A DNA stretch of 33,821 nt, taken from assembly GCA_937990185.1 (NCBI GenBank), contig CALKBI010000069.1:1-33821 (forward strand), read 5' to 3'. Origin of the DNA: an uncultured Neomegalonema sp. Its GTDB lineage: Bacteria; Pseudomonadota; Alphaproteobacteria; Rhodobacterales; Rhodobacteraceae. The translations under genes and the position numbers were made by a program. This document shows, piece after piece, positions 6,657-15,585 of this stretch. Position 1 is the first letter of the stretch. Every line of letters begins with the position of its first letter. Under the pieces are notes generated by a model that did not search any database, was not told the origin of the DNA, and saw nothing but the letters and a program-made list of their open reading frames with translations.

Positions 6657-8426
6657 ATGGGTGACTTGAAGTTTCAGATCCTTCACTACGCAACAGAAAT
6701 GTGGCGCAGAAAGTGGAGCATTTTGCTTGTCGGCTTGTTAGTCGGCTTGCTTGGTACTTATGTAGCAGCAACTCGGCCAGATGTCTTCACATCGCGTGCA
6801 GCCGTGGAAGTTGATGAAAACGCGCTCCTGAACGCAGTGCTTCCTGCGGGCGCGCCGCGTACGAATACGTCAGCAGCGATTGATTCGGTACGTCGAGGTA
6901 TTTATGCGCGGCCCAATCTGGAACAGATTGTTTACGATACTGACCTGAATCTAACTCTCAATGATCGCCGTGGCATGGAAAGTCTCGTCACAAATCTTGA
7001 GGAAAAACTAGAGCTGAAGCGTCAGGGCACGAACTATTACGTTATCGAATATACTCATAACGATCCCGTAGTTGCACGGAATGTCACTCAGGCTGCCCTC
7101 GATATCTTCTTAGAAAAGAGCATTCAGGATACCGGTAGCGGTCAAGGTACGGACAAGGAAGAAGCGCGGGAGTTCCTAAAAAGTAAACTGGAGACCGCCT
7201 CGGAGAAGCTTGCGGTAGTTCAAGCTGAAATTGCTGAATACCAACGGGTTAATGGCGATGCAATCCGCGGCACGAGCGCAATACAAAACCAACTTCGTGG
7301 GCTTGAAACGCAATTAAGCAGCCTTAAAAGCGACCGGCTTTTGCACCAAGGCCAGCTATCGAACTTACAATCACGGCTAACTTCGACAGAGCCTCAAATC
7401 ATCGTCCGGTACGAACAACAACAACAGCAGGTGCGTCAACAAACGCCGCCGCCTATTCGTCCGAATGTTATCATTCCGCAAAATGTTCCAACACCGGAAC
7501 AAACCCGCGCGGATGACTTTCAGCAGCAGCTTGGCGCGCTACAAAATGAACTAAACACTCTGTTGGAACGTCTGACCCCTCAACACCCTGACGTTCAGAC
7601 CATGCAAAACCGCCTGAATGCTGCACGGGGAGATTTCGCGCAGTTACAAGCTGCCGCTCAAGCCGCGAACGCGCGCCAGCAAAATTCGATTGCACAGGCG
7701 AACCAAGTCTTAACGGATTATGAAAACCAACTGCGCCAGTGGCAAATCCAAAGTTCGCAGCCCATAGCGCAATTGCCGCCACGTCCGATCTATGGTCCAA
7801 ATCCAGCAGTCGCAGAAATTCGCTCACAAGTGAATGACCGCCGCAGCCGGATCAACGTTGTTGAAAACCAGATTGCGACGCTGAATGCCGAGATCCGCCA
7901 AGTCCGTGACGTGATGGCAAAACAGCCTGAAATCGTACAACGATTTTCAAGACTGACGACGAATGAGTCGAAACTTTTAGGCGAAGTTGGAGCGCTGGAA
8001 AATCAGCTCGACGTGATCCAACCTTCGATCATTCAAACAGTTCGTATGAAAGTCGTTGAACCGCCCGTTGTTCCAGTAACGCCTGCCGGTCCGAACCGCC
8101 TGCTATTATTCATGGGCGCGTTTTTATTGGCGAGTGGATCGGGTATGGGGCTAGCCTTCATGCGCGTGCAACTGGCCGATAATATTCCAACGATTAAACA
8201 TCTGAAAAACAGCTTTGATCTGCCCATTCTTGGCGGCGTTTCGAAGATGGAAGGCAAAAGTGAGAACGCGCAGAAAGCTGCGGGGAATTTGATTTTCCTC
8301 GCCAGTGTTGCAGCTCTGATGGCCCTGTTTGGATACGTTACCTATCGCTACCATTTCGAGCTGTGGCGTCCGGATTTTGCCGGACTACTAACGAAACTCG
8401 GAATGGGCCCTACGCCGGGCAGTTGA
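6657..8426 (+). CDS. XrtA-system polysaccharide chain-length determinant (Wzz-like)
   Basis: This inner-membrane polysaccharide co-polymerase is expected to set exopolysaccharide chain length and to partner the following tyrosine kinase. The 589-residue product has an N-terminal membrane span (about 20-38, SILLVGLLVGLLGTYVAA) and a Wzz domain (VFTSRAAVEVDENALL). A long periplasmic coiled-coil region, including a Q/P-rich linker around residues 255-290, comes next. A span near 481-502 (LLLFMGAFLLASGSGMGLAF) follows. A second C-terminal span lies near 544-563, which is more than simple Wzz proteins have. The ATG at 6657 was chosen because GAGGAAG lies just upstream; the longer frame starting at 6627 has none. 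It is the first gene of the operon, behind a sigma-54 promoter candidate. Confidence 0.88.
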   Translation: MGDLKFQILHYATEMWRRKWSILLVGLLVGLLGTYVAATRPDVFTSRAAVEVDENALLNAVLPAGAPRTNTSAAIDSVRRGIYARPNLEQIVYDTDLNLTLNDRRGMESLVTNLEEKLELKRQGTNYYVIEYTHNDPVVARNVTQAALDIFLEKSIQDTGSGQGTDKEEAREFLKSKLETASEKLAVVQAEIAEYQRVNGDAIRGTSAIQNQLRGLETQLSSLKSDRLLHQGQLSNLQSRLTSTEPQIIVRYEQQQQQVRQQTPPPIRPNVIIPQNVPTPEQTRADDFQQQLGALQNELNTLLERLTPQHPDVQTMQNRLNAARGDFAQLQAAAQAANARQQNSIAQANQVLTDYENQLRQWQIQSSQPIAQLPPRPIYGPNPAVAEIRSQVNDRRSRINVVENQIATLNAEIRQVRDVMAKQPEIVQRFSRLTTNESKLLGEVGALENQLDVIQPSIIQTVRMKVVEPPVVPVTPAGPNRLLLFMGAFLLASGSGMGLAFMRVQLADNIPTIKHLKNSFDLPILGGVSKMEGKSENAQKAAGNLIFLASVAALMALFGYVTYRYHFELWRPDFAGLLTKLGMGPTPGS

Positions 8427-8447
8427 TGAAAATCTGAGAACGGCAAT

Positions 8448-8492
8448 CCTCGGATGACCTTGGTGCTGATTAACGCCAACGACCATCCGAGG
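8448..8492 (+). promoter_or_regulatory. Long stem-loop in the gap between chain-length and kinase genes
   Basis: CCTCGGATG (8448-8456) pairs perfectly with CATCCGAGG (8484-8492). An inner stem TTGGTG/CGCCAA (one G-U pair) extends the structure. No T-run follows, so it is not a simple terminator. It ends 27 nt before the kinase ATG and could affect mRNA processing, stability or translation of the kinase gene. Confidence 0.5.
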
Positions 8493-8519
8493 CGAACACG
8501 TTAAACTGGAGAGCCTTCG

Positions 8520-9554
8520 ATGAGCTTGATTGACCGCGCCGCATCTTCGCAGGGGATAAATCCAAAGCCTCAGCAATCTTTGATCCGCAAAGAACAAGCG
8601 GAATCTGTTCCGGATATGAATGACTGGGTCGCAGATTACGAAAAAGAGGCTGGTATCTCCCCCGAACCAGATCCCCAACCAGCGGCGAAAACAATTCAAG
8701 GACCGTCCTCGGTAATGTCTCAGGTGATGGCTAAAGCCGCCGCGCCGGTTCCGTCAAAACGAAAGCGCAGTAACAGCGCTGGCTTACCCGCCATACAAAG
8801 CCGCGAATTTGAATTTGATTTCGAGCGTCTGAAAAAATTTGGATTTATTACCCCGGAAGGCCGTCGCTCGCGCGTCTCCGAAGAATTTCGTTTGATCAAA
8901 CGCCGTTTGATGCAACGCATGAGCTTGAATGCCCGCAATCGTAAGAAACAACGCGGACGTGAGCACGTTATTCTCGTGACCAGTTCGCGCCCTTCTGAGG
9001 GCAAGAGCTTTATTGCCGTTAACCTTGCTCTTTCAATCGTACTGGATGAGGGTTTCAATGTGATGTTGGTTGATGCCGACGTTGCACGTCCTTCAGTTTC
9101 GAACATTTTTGGCCTGCGCAACGACCTTCCCGGTTTGACCGACTTACTACTCGGTCAAGAAGGTCGATTATCTGATGTACTGTTACGTGAAGCTAATCAT
9201 CCGTTAAGCGTTCTGGCCGCCGGCGGCGCTGTTGACTCTGCAACCGATTTGTTCGGTGGAGATGATATGCGCCAATTAGTAACAGATATTGCGTCACGTT
9301 ACACTGATCGAATTATTATCTTTGATGCGCCACCTTTGCTTGCATCAACAGAACCCGTAGCCCTTGCAGAACACGCAGGGCAAACCGTTTTAGTCGTTGA
9401 TGCGGAAAGAACTTCGCGAGCGGCGATCGATTCGGCATTAGATTTGCTTGAGACAGACCAGAACGTCAACCTGGTGCTGAACAAGACAACAGTCCGTAAT
9501 CGCACCGAGCAGTTTGGAAGTTATTATGAAGCGTACAACCAAGCAGCCTCGTAA
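8520..9554 (+). CDS. XrtA-associated tyrosine autokinase (CpsD/CapB-type BY-kinase)
   Basis: This cytoplasmic bacterial tyrosine kinase is expected to work with the Wzz-like protein to control polysaccharide polymerisation or export by cyclic autophosphorylation. The 344-residue product has a low-complexity N-terminal linker of about 130 residues. Walker A (SSRPSEGKS) is near 155-163, Walker A' (LVDADVARP) near 183-191 and Walker B (IIIFDAPP) near 264-271. The C-terminal end carries tyrosines (FGSYYEAY), a short version of the usual Tyr cluster. The segment VSEEFRLIKRRL before the kinase core resembles the EAYR-type oligomerisation motif. GGAGAG precedes the ATG. The last 29 nt overlap the next gene, so the two are probably translationally coupled. 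Confidence 0.92.
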   Translation: MSLIDRAASSQGINPKPQQSLIRKEQAESVPDMNDWVADYEKEAGISPEPDPQPAAKTIQGPSSVMSQVMAKAAAPVPSKRKRSNSAGLPAIQSREFEFDFERLKKFGFITPEGRRSRVSEEFRLIKRRLMQRMSLNARNRKKQRGREHVILVTSSRPSEGKSFIAVNLALSIVLDEGFNVMLVDADVARPSVSNIFGLRNDLPGLTDLLLGQEGRLSDVLLREANHPLSVLAAGGAVDSATDLFGGDDMRQLVTDIASRYTDRIIIFDAPPLLASTEPVALAEHAGQTVLVVDAERTSRAAIDSALDLLETDQNVNLVLNKTTVRNRTEQFGSYYEAYNQAAS

Positions 9555-11286
9555 GGCTAATGCATCATCGGCCCGCTTGGGCCTGTTAGCTGCAGCGAGT
9601 GGCTTTGCCATGGTAGGAGCCGTTACTGGTCTGTCAGCTCAATCCGTTGAAGGCGCCGCTCCAAGCAGCGGTGTTACAACTGCTGGTATCCCGGTAAGTG
9701 ACGACGTCTTCGGTCCCGGCGCGCAAGCTGGCACTCTTAAGCCTATTGGTGTCGGACCTGCAGCTCGCAAAGGGACCGGTTCGGTTATCGACTCTTTGCG
9801 ATCGCCTTCGATCGGCGAACCAGTTCGTCGAGGCCGCTGGGTCACATCGGTGACGCCTTTTGTTGAAGGCACAGCGACATACTCGGATAATATTAACCTT
9901 GTATCCGAAGACGAAGAACAAGAAACGATCCTTAGTGCAACAGCGGGTGTTACCCTCGGCGCGCAAAATGAACGTATCGCAGGTCAACTGTCCTATGCTG
10001 CTACATATGACACATTCCTGAACAACACGAACGATGATGGTTTCCGTCATAACCTGAACACCAGTTGGTCAGCAGCGGTTATTCCGAACTTGCTGCACCT
10101 GGATGCTCAAGGCGGTATCACAGAAGTCTTTAATACAACCGATCGGTTCTCCGGCAACTCAGTTGCGAACTCGGATGACCGCTCGCGTGCATTCTTTGGC
10201 TTGATCAGCCCATCGCTTCGCAAGAACATTGGTGGTTGGGCAAATGCAGAATTGCGCTATACGCTGCGCGGTGAAGCCTTTGACGATGATCAAGATGGTG
10301 GTTACTCGCAGCAGGTTTCTGCAGGACTGACGGGCGACCCTCGTAAGTTCCGCCGCTTCGGTTGGCAGGCATCGACTGAATACGAAGTCTTTACACCTGA
10401 AGATGATGAGACCAACGACGATCTGACACGCTGGACCAGTTCTGTTAGCATCGACGTTCCGGTTACCCCCAAACTCGCCGTTATTGCTACGGCTGGATAT
10501 GACTTCTTCTCGGACGACGTGGCCGATGAAGATCTATCCGGTGCTTTCGCGAATGCTGGTTTGCGTTGGCAACCAACAACCCGATTTGGCGCTCGTGCCT
10601 TTGGTGGTTGGCGGTATGATGGTTTGGATTACGGTGTAGAAGCGAATTATGCGTTGCGCCAGAATGTTGTAGCCCGCTTGCAAGCTCGTCGCGGCGTACA
10701 GTTTAGTAACTTTGCAACAAACTCAGCGACACCAATTTCGACAATCGGTGCTAACGGTCGTCCCGCTTTTGTAACGCCTAACGGCGGCACAACGACCAAT
10801 GTTAACGATGCACTCGCGTTCGATAATCTAAACCCGCAAAATCAGGGAGCGTTTGGCGATATCAACCGTTCTGATCAGGATGACGACTCGATCGTAGATA
10901 CATTGCAGGCTTCTATTTCCGGTCAAACTGGTCGGACATCATGGAGTGCCAATGTCCAAGCGGCAGACTTTGATCGTGGATCAGCCTTTGGTGTTGATGA
11001 ATTTGTCCTCTCTGCAAATGCAGATGTTTCACGAGAGTTAACATCGCGCCTAACAGCATCGGCAGGCGTCGGTTTCGCGACCGTACAATTCGATGATGCA
11101 GCGCCAGGAACCTCTTTAGAAAACGGTGATTTCGAAACTTTATCGCTTGGAATCGGATTAGATTACCAGCTTACGGAAATTGTAAATGTTTTTGGGCGAT
11201 ACACATACACAGAGCGATTCGCAGATCTGCCTGAAGACGAGTTCACAGAGAACGCAGGCGTGATCGGCGTAACGGCGAGATTCTAA
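9526..11286 (+). CDS. XrtA/PEP-CTERM-associated outer-membrane beta-barrel protein (TIGR03016-like)
   Basis: The 586-residue product has a basic N-terminus and a signal-peptide core (GLLAAASGFAMVGAVTGLSA), then a short linker. A long series of alternating strands rich in aromatic and acidic residues follows (for example TPFVEGTATYSDNINL, GRYTYTERFADLP). It ends in a terminal phenylalanine (GVTARF), a typical Bam recognition signature of outer-membrane barrels. The position in the locus matches the PEP-CTERM-system outer-membrane protein, probably involved in polysaccharide passage or attachment; that function is inferred. The ATG at 9526 is preferred over the TTG at 9514 because GGAAG lies 5 nt upstream. 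It overlaps the kinase gene by 29 nt. Confidence 0.82.
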   Translation: MKRTTKQPRKANASSARLGLLAAASGFAMVGAVTGLSAQSVEGAAPSSGVTTAGIPVSDDVFGPGAQAGTLKPIGVGPAARKGTGSVIDSLRSPSIGEPVRRGRWVTSVTPFVEGTATYSDNINLVSEDEEQETILSATAGVTLGAQNERIAGQLSYAATYDTFLNNTNDDGFRHNLNTSWSAAVIPNLLHLDAQGGITEVFNTTDRFSGNSVANSDDRSRAFFGLISPSLRKNIGGWANAELRYTLRGEAFDDDQDGGYSQQVSAGLTGDPRKFRRFGWQASTEYEVFTPEDDETNDDLTRWTSSVSIDVPVTPKLAVIATAGYDFFSDDVADEDLSGAFANAGLRWQPTTRFGARAFGGWRYDGLDYGVEANYALRQNVVARLQARRGVQFSNFATNSATPISTIGANGRPAFVTPNGGTTTNVNDALAFDNLNPQNQGAFGDINRSDQDDDSIVDTLQASISGQTGRTSWSANVQAADFDRGSAFGVDEFVLSANADVSRELTSRLTASAGVGFATVQFDDAAPGTSLENGDFETLSLGIGLDYQLTEIVNVFGRYTYTERFADLPEDEFTENAGVIGVTARF

Positions 11287-11327
11287 TACGGCCTCAAAAA
11301 AACGAGGCGAAGCACGACAGGTGACTG

Positions 11328-12383
11328 ATGTACGAAGAATTCTACGGACTGAGCGCCAACCCTTTCCGCCTGACGCCAGACAGAAAGTTCTGGTTCGGCT
11401 CTGAAGGGCACCGCAAAGCGATGTCGTACCTAAAGTACGGCCTCTATCAAGGTGAAGGTTTCATTGTCGTCACCGGCGACGTGGGTACGGGTAAATCCAC
11501 CCTCGTCTCTCAACTCTTTTCTGAACTGGACGGCAACGATATCGTTGCCGCCCAGATCGGAACGACACAGATCGACGCAGATGATGCAATCCGCCTGATC
11601 TGTAATGCTTTCGAGCTGGATATCGAGGCACGCGACAAAGCGGACCTGATTTCGGCTTTCGAGGAATTCCTCATCGACCAAAACCAAATGGGCAAGCGCG
11701 TCCTGCTGGTAATCGATGAAGCGCAAAACTTGCCGATCCGTACACTCGAAGAACTTCGCATGTTGTCCAACTTTAATGTTGGCGGGCAACCGTTGTTCCA
11801 AAGTTTCCTGATCGGTCAACCGCAATTCCTGCAAACCGTTGCACACCGCGACCTTACGCAATTGCAGCAACGCATTATCGCCAGTTACAAACTGGAATCG
11901 ATGAGCCGTCAGGAAACCGAAGACTACATCGAGCACCGTCTCGCTGCTGTCGGATGGAATGGAACACCTGCATTCGCAGCTGAAGCCCATGACGCAATCT
12001 TTGCTGAGACCAAAGGCGTCCCACGCCTGATCAACACGCTTGCAAACCGCATCATGTTGTTTGCTTCGCTTGAAGAGGCGGCAGAAGTTAGCGGCGACAT
12101 GGTCAAAACTGTGATTGCTGACCTGAAGAAAGAAAATACAGTTCCTAATGCACCGGCTGCGGCAAGCACAGCTGCTGGCGCTGGTGTTGCTGTTTCCGGC
12201 AATGGCGGTGAACGCATTCAGCGGCTTGAAAGAGCAGTCGCTGCTTTGGTTAAACGAGTTCAAGCCGCAGAACAAAAACTTGGCGAGCATGACGAAGCCA
12301 TTCACGAAATGATTGACCTCGCTATGGCATCTTTCGGGGGCGAACGCGAAGCTGATGACGTCGTACAACTTCACGCTTCTTAA
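11328..12383 (+). CDS. XrtA-associated ATPase (ExeA/GspA-like AAA)
   Basis: The 351-residue AAA ATPase starts with the family signature MYEEFYGLSANPFRLTPDRK. Walker A is GDVGTGKST (about 50-58), Walker B LLVIDEAQN (about 126-134), followed by sensor-like segments (QQRIIASYKLESMS; GVPRLINTLANR). The C-terminal third has an Ala-rich linker and a predicted coiled coil (about 290-340), where ExeA proteins instead carry a peptidoglycan-binding domain. It belongs to the conserved ATPase of PEP-CTERM/XrtA loci, probably energising assembly or export at the inner membrane. The exact role is not established. It lies 41 nt after the barrel gene and ends just before a strong terminator. Confidence 0.9.
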   Translation: MYEEFYGLSANPFRLTPDRKFWFGSEGHRKAMSYLKYGLYQGEGFIVVTGDVGTGKSTLVSQLFSELDGNDIVAAQIGTTQIDADDAIRLICNAFELDIEARDKADLISAFEEFLIDQNQMGKRVLLVIDEAQNLPIRTLEELRMLSNFNVGGQPLFQSFLIGQPQFLQTVAHRDLTQLQQRIIASYKLESMSRQETEDYIEHRLAAVGWNGTPAFAAEAHDAIFAETKGVPRLINTLANRIMLFASLEEAAEVSGDMVKTVIADLKKENTVPNAPAAASTAAGAGVAVSGNGGERIQRLERAVAALVKRVQAAEQKLGEHDEAIHEMIDLAMASFGGEREADDVVQLHAS

Positions 12384-12407
12384 GTTCTCGTTAATTACTT
12401 AACGCAC

Positions 12408-12442
12408 AAGGCCTCGAAGAGATTCGAGGCCTTTAGTTTTTT
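12408..12442 (+). terminator. Rho-independent terminator after the ATPase gene
   Basis: The 11-bp perfect stem AAGGCCTCGAA/TTCGAGGCCTT has loop GAGA and is followed by TTTAGTTTTTT. It splits the XrtA locus into a first transcription unit (chain length to ATPase) and a second one beginning with the deacetylase 29 nt later, unless read-through occurs. Confidence 0.85.
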
Positions 12443-12471
12443 CGCAACGGTCAACCCAGCTTGGAGGGAAT

Positions 12472-13356
12472 ATGGCACCTGCAGCAATGACCATTGATGT
12501 CGAAGATTATTACCACGTCCACGCTTTCAAAAATTCGATCCAGCGCTCGGAATGGCCGAAGATGGAATCCCGTGTTGAAGCGAATACGCACCGGATGCTG
12601 GACCTCTTCGCCGAGACGGGAAGCAAAGCAACATTCTTTACACTCGGTTGCGTTGCTGCGGACCACCCTGAAATAGTAAAGAGAATCGTCGCCGATGGCC
12701 ATGAGCTGGCCAGTCACGGTTGGGATCACTGGGCGGTTTTCGACCAAGACCGCGCAACATTTTTGACCGATATTACGCGCGCAAAACATACGTTAGAAGA
12801 CATCGGTGGAACCGCCGTAAAGGGTTATCGCGCGGCTAGTTTCTCAATCGATGAACGTAGTCCGTGGGCCTATGACGCATTGGCAGAAGCGGGATACCTT
12901 TATTCGTCATCATCTCATCCGATAGCGCATGACGCTTACGGAGATCCGAACGCTGACCGGGGACCGCACAATACCAAATCAGGCGTCGTCGAAATACCCG
13001 TGATTACCGCGACTATTGGCAAACGTCGTGTTCCAGCAGGCGGTGGTGGCTTCTTTCGGTTATTGCCCCTTGGATGGTTCACACGAGCACATCGGCAAGC
13101 GATTACCGAAGGATTAACGCCAAATTTCTATCTTCATCCTTGGGAAATTGATCCAGAGCAACCTCGTATTAAAGACGCACCGCTAAAATCGCGGTTTAGG
13201 CACTATGTCAACCTGTCGAAATGCGAGCTTAAATTGAAACGGCTCCTGCATACAGCGACATGGACCAGAATGGATGAGGCGTATCATGGATGGATCGGCG
13301 GGACTGAACGATCTGATGCTCAAACCGGTCACGGTTTCGCATCTAATGCAGGCTGA
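12472..13356 (+). CDS. XrtA-system polysaccharide deacetylase (NodB-type CE4)
   Basis: This metal-dependent deacetylase should remove N-acetyl groups from the exopolysaccharide. The 294-residue product has the PEP-CTERM variant of motif 1, TIDVEDYYH (residues 7-15), with the catalytic aspartate. Metal-binding H82 and H86 are in SHGWDHW, preceded by the TFFTLG strand. YRAASFSID (motif 3) and FYLHPWEID near the end follow. There is no signal peptide, as is usual for this subfamily. TTGGAGGGAATATG gives an excellent start. The family normally ends soon after the MDEAY segment. Here about 30 extra residues (GGTERSDAQ...) follow and overlap the next gene by up to 71 nt. Confidence 0.93.
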   Translation: MAPAAMTIDVEDYYHVHAFKNSIQRSEWPKMESRVEANTHRMLDLFAETGSKATFFTLGCVAADHPEIVKRIVADGHELASHGWDHWAVFDQDRATFLTDITRAKHTLEDIGGTAVKGYRAASFSIDERSPWAYDALAEAGYLYSSSSHPIAHDAYGDPNADRGPHNTKSGVVEIPVITATIGKRRVPAGGGGFFRLLPLGWFTRAHRQAITEGLTPNFYLHPWEIDPEQPRIKDAPLKSRFRHYVNLSKCELKLKRLLHTATWTRMDEAYHGWIGGTERSDAQTGHGFASNAG

Positions 13357-14353
13357 TCATGCGGCATGGGATGATTACGTAAACGATCATGATAACGGCT
13401 CGCCCTTTCACTTAATTGCTTGGCGACAGGCCGTGACTGAAGCATTGGGATACGATGCGCCTTACCTGATGGCGCGTCGCGATGCTCAGATCGTCGGTAT
13501 TCTACCTATCATCCATGCAAAAACCCGTTTGTTCGGCAATAACCTGATCTCAAGCGCTTTTTCTGTTGGTGGTGGAATCTTAGCAGATGATCCAAACGTT
13601 GAGGCAGAATTAGGCAATGCTGCAATCGCTCTGGGCAAAGAGAAAAAAGTCGAGAGTTTAGAATTACGCAGCACGAAAGCTATCTTTGAAAACTGGCCCA
13701 CCAAATCAGAAACTTACGCCAGTTATACCGCGCCTCTCTCAGCCGATGCGGACGAAAGATTAAAAGCCATTCCCCGTAAAAAACGCGCGGATGTTCGCAA
13801 GGGAATAAAGGCTGACTTTCCCGTCGACGCAAACGCATCTGTCGATGTGTTCTTTGAACTTTATGCCAAGAACCTTCATGCGCTAGGCACGCCGGTCATG
13901 CCGAAAAAATGGTATGCTGCGTTGAAAAAAGCGTTCGGCGACTCATGCGAGATCGCGACTGTGCAAGGACCAGATGGTCCTGTTGTCGGCTTGATGAGTT
14001 TTTATCACAAAAACACTGTCTACCCTTACTATGTCGGCGCAACGATTGAGGCACGAAAGCTGCATGCCTTTGATCATGTTTATTGGACGCTGATGGAACG
14101 TGCGCTCGACAAGGGATGCACAGTGTTTGACTTTGGCCGTTCGAAGATTGGAACCGGCGCAGCAGACTACAAGAAACACTGGGGCTTCGAAGGCATCCCG
14201 TTGGAGTATCAGTTCCACCTTTATGGTGATAACGAAATGCCTGACATCAACCCGAATAATCCGAAATACGCGCGGTTCGTGAAGGTTTGGCAGAAACTTC
14301 CTTTCGCCGCCACAAAGGTTATCGGGCCAATGCTTGCGAGACAATTGGCATGA
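13286..14353 (+). CDS. FemAB-like XrtA/PEP-CTERM-associated protein (GNAT-type acyl/aminoacyl transferase)
   Basis: The product of about 355 residues has the N-terminal FemAB/GNAT pattern (SPFHLIAWRQAVTEALGYDAPYLMAR, GILPIIHAKTRLFG). A second GNAT half includes YPYYVGATIEARKLHAFDHVYW and FDFGRSKIGTGAADYKKHWGF, typical of the TIGR03019-type proteins in exosortase A loci. It probably adds an acyl or amino acid group to the polysaccharide or an intermediate; the substrate is unknown. The ATG at 13286 has GAGGC 5 nt upstream. An in-frame ATG at 13316 (MLKPVTVSHL) fits the usual family N-terminus better but has a weaker ribosome site. The stop overlaps the next start as ATGA. Confidence 0.88.
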   Translation: MDGSAGLNDLMLKPVTVSHLMQADHAAWDDYVNDHDNGSPFHLIAWRQAVTEALGYDAPYLMARRDAQIVGILPIIHAKTRLFGNNLISSAFSVGGGILADDPNVEAELGNAAIALGKEKKVESLELRSTKAIFENWPTKSETYASYTAPLSADADERLKAIPRKKRADVRKGIKADFPVDANASVDVFFELYAKNLHALGTPVMPKKWYAALKKAFGDSCEIATVQGPDGPVVGLMSFYHKNTVYPYYVGATIEARKLHAFDHVYWTLMERALDKGCTVFDFGRSKIGTGAADYKKHWGFEGIPLEYQFHLYGDNEMPDINPNNPKYARFVKVWQKLPFAATKVIGPMLARQLA

Positions 14354-15585
14354 GCGTTGTCAAACCTACATTGCTATTTCTGGCTCATCGGATTCCGTAT
14401 CCTCCGACCAAGGGCGAGAAGCTACGCGCCTATAACCTGCTCAAAGGTCTGTCGGAAACGTATGATATTTGGCTTGGCGCGCCGCTGGATGATCCTGAGG
14501 ATTGGCAATACCGAGATGCGCTTGATGAGTATTGCATAGAGACGCATATCGCCGACATTCGCGGACGCACACGTCATCGTGCAGCGGTGGAAGCCATCGC
14601 ACGCGGCGAGCCGGTTTCTTATTCTTACTTCCGTCAACGTGGCATGATGGATTGGGTCGCAAAGCTGAGCAGCGAACGCGCTTTCGATGCCGTTTTTGTC
14701 TATTCTTCCGGGGCAGCGCCATATCTGAAAGCCATGCGCCGCAAGGCGGGTGCGACAGTTATGGATTTCGTCGATGTAGACTCGGAAAAATGGCGTGCGC
14801 TTGGCGAAACAGCCAAAGGTCCGATGAAGCACGTTTACGCGCGCGAGGCAAAACTGCTCCTCGCCGAAGAGCGTCGCCTTGGCGCGCTTTCAGACGCCAA
14901 TCTGTTGGTAACGGATGCCGAAGCAGCACTTTATACGGAGCTGACCGGACAACCGGCAATGACCGTCGGCAATGGAGTCGATACGGAATATTGGGGCGCT
15001 GCCAAGTCAATTGACTCGCCCTATTCCGGCGAACGCCAACGGGTGATCTTTACCGGCGTTATGGATTACGAACCGAATGTTGAAGCAGTGATTTGGTTTG
15101 CTGCCGAAGCGATGCCGAAACTTCGCGCGATGGGTCGAAATATCGAGTTTGTCATCGCAGGGGGACGCCCTGCAAAAGCGGTTCAGGCGCTCGGTGAAGC
15201 TGAAGACATCACAGTGACGGGACGCGTAGAAGACATGCGCGGCTGGCTTGGTCATGCGGACCTTGCTGTTGCGCCCTTGTTATTGGCGCGCGGTGTTCAA
15301 AACAAAGTTCTCGAAGCAATGGCTGCCGGAACGCCTATCTTAACAACAACACCTGCCCTTACCGGAATTGATGCTGTACCGGGCCGCGACGCCCTCGTCT
15401 GCGAAACCGGAGAAGGCTTTGCTAAGGCAATTGTAGATTTGCTCGACGATAAAACGCGTCGGGATGAGATGGCAAAATCAGCTCAGGCGTTTGTTCAGAA
15501 CGGATATGGCTGGGGCGCAAAAGTTGCTGATCTGGTGAAAATTATTGAGAGCGCACGAGAAACCGCGCCTGCAAAGGTTGCCTAA
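14350..15585 (+). CDS. XrtA/PEP-CTERM-system GT4 glycosyltransferase (TIGR03087-like)
   Basis: This 411-residue glycosyltransferase should add a sugar to the lipid-linked exopolysaccharide repeat on the cytoplasmic face. The N-terminal signature HRIPYPPTKGEKLRAYN (about 13-29) is characteristic of the exosortase A-associated family. The C-terminal GT-B half has VIFTGVMDYEPNVEAVIWF, FVIAGGRPAKAVQAL and GVQNKVLEAMAAGTPILTT, the donor-binding region of GT4 enzymes. The start ATG overlaps the stop of the FemAB gene (ATGA), and its stop overlaps the exosortase start (TAATG). This is strong evidence for translational coupling. The donor sugar cannot be deduced. Confidence 0.92.
   Translation: MSVVKPTLLFLAHRIPYPPTKGEKLRAYNLLKGLSETYDIWLGAPLDDPEDWQYRDALDEYCIETHIADIRGRTRHRAAVEAIARGEPVSYSYFRQRGMMDWVAKLSSERAFDAVFVYSSGAAPYLKAMRRKAGATVMDFVDVDSEKWRALGETAKGPMKHVYAREAKLLLAEERRLGALSDANLLVTDAEAALYTELTGQPAMTVGNGVDTEYWGAAKSIDSPYSGERQRVIFTGVMDYEPNVEAVIWFAAEAMPKLRAMGRNIEFVIAGGRPAKAVQALGEAEDITVTGRVEDMRGWLGHADLAVAPLLLARGVQNKVLEAMAAGTPILTTTPALTGIDAVPGRDALVCETGEGFAKAIVDLLDDKTRRDEMAKSAQAFVQNGYGWGAKVADLVKIIESARETAPAKVA

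Noticed and set aside
6441..6686. Minus-strand 81-residue ORF between mfd and the XrtA operon
   Set aside because: It begins inside the chain-length gene and covers the sigma-54 promoter region. No family or start signal supports it.
11293..11314. Terminator after the barrel gene (GCCTC...GAGGC)
   Set aside because: The stem is only 5 bp and has no following T-run. The A-run is in the loop.
11430..12374. Minus-strand 314-residue ORF
   Set aside because: It is entirely antisense to the XrtA-associated ATPase, which has Walker motifs and a ribosome site.
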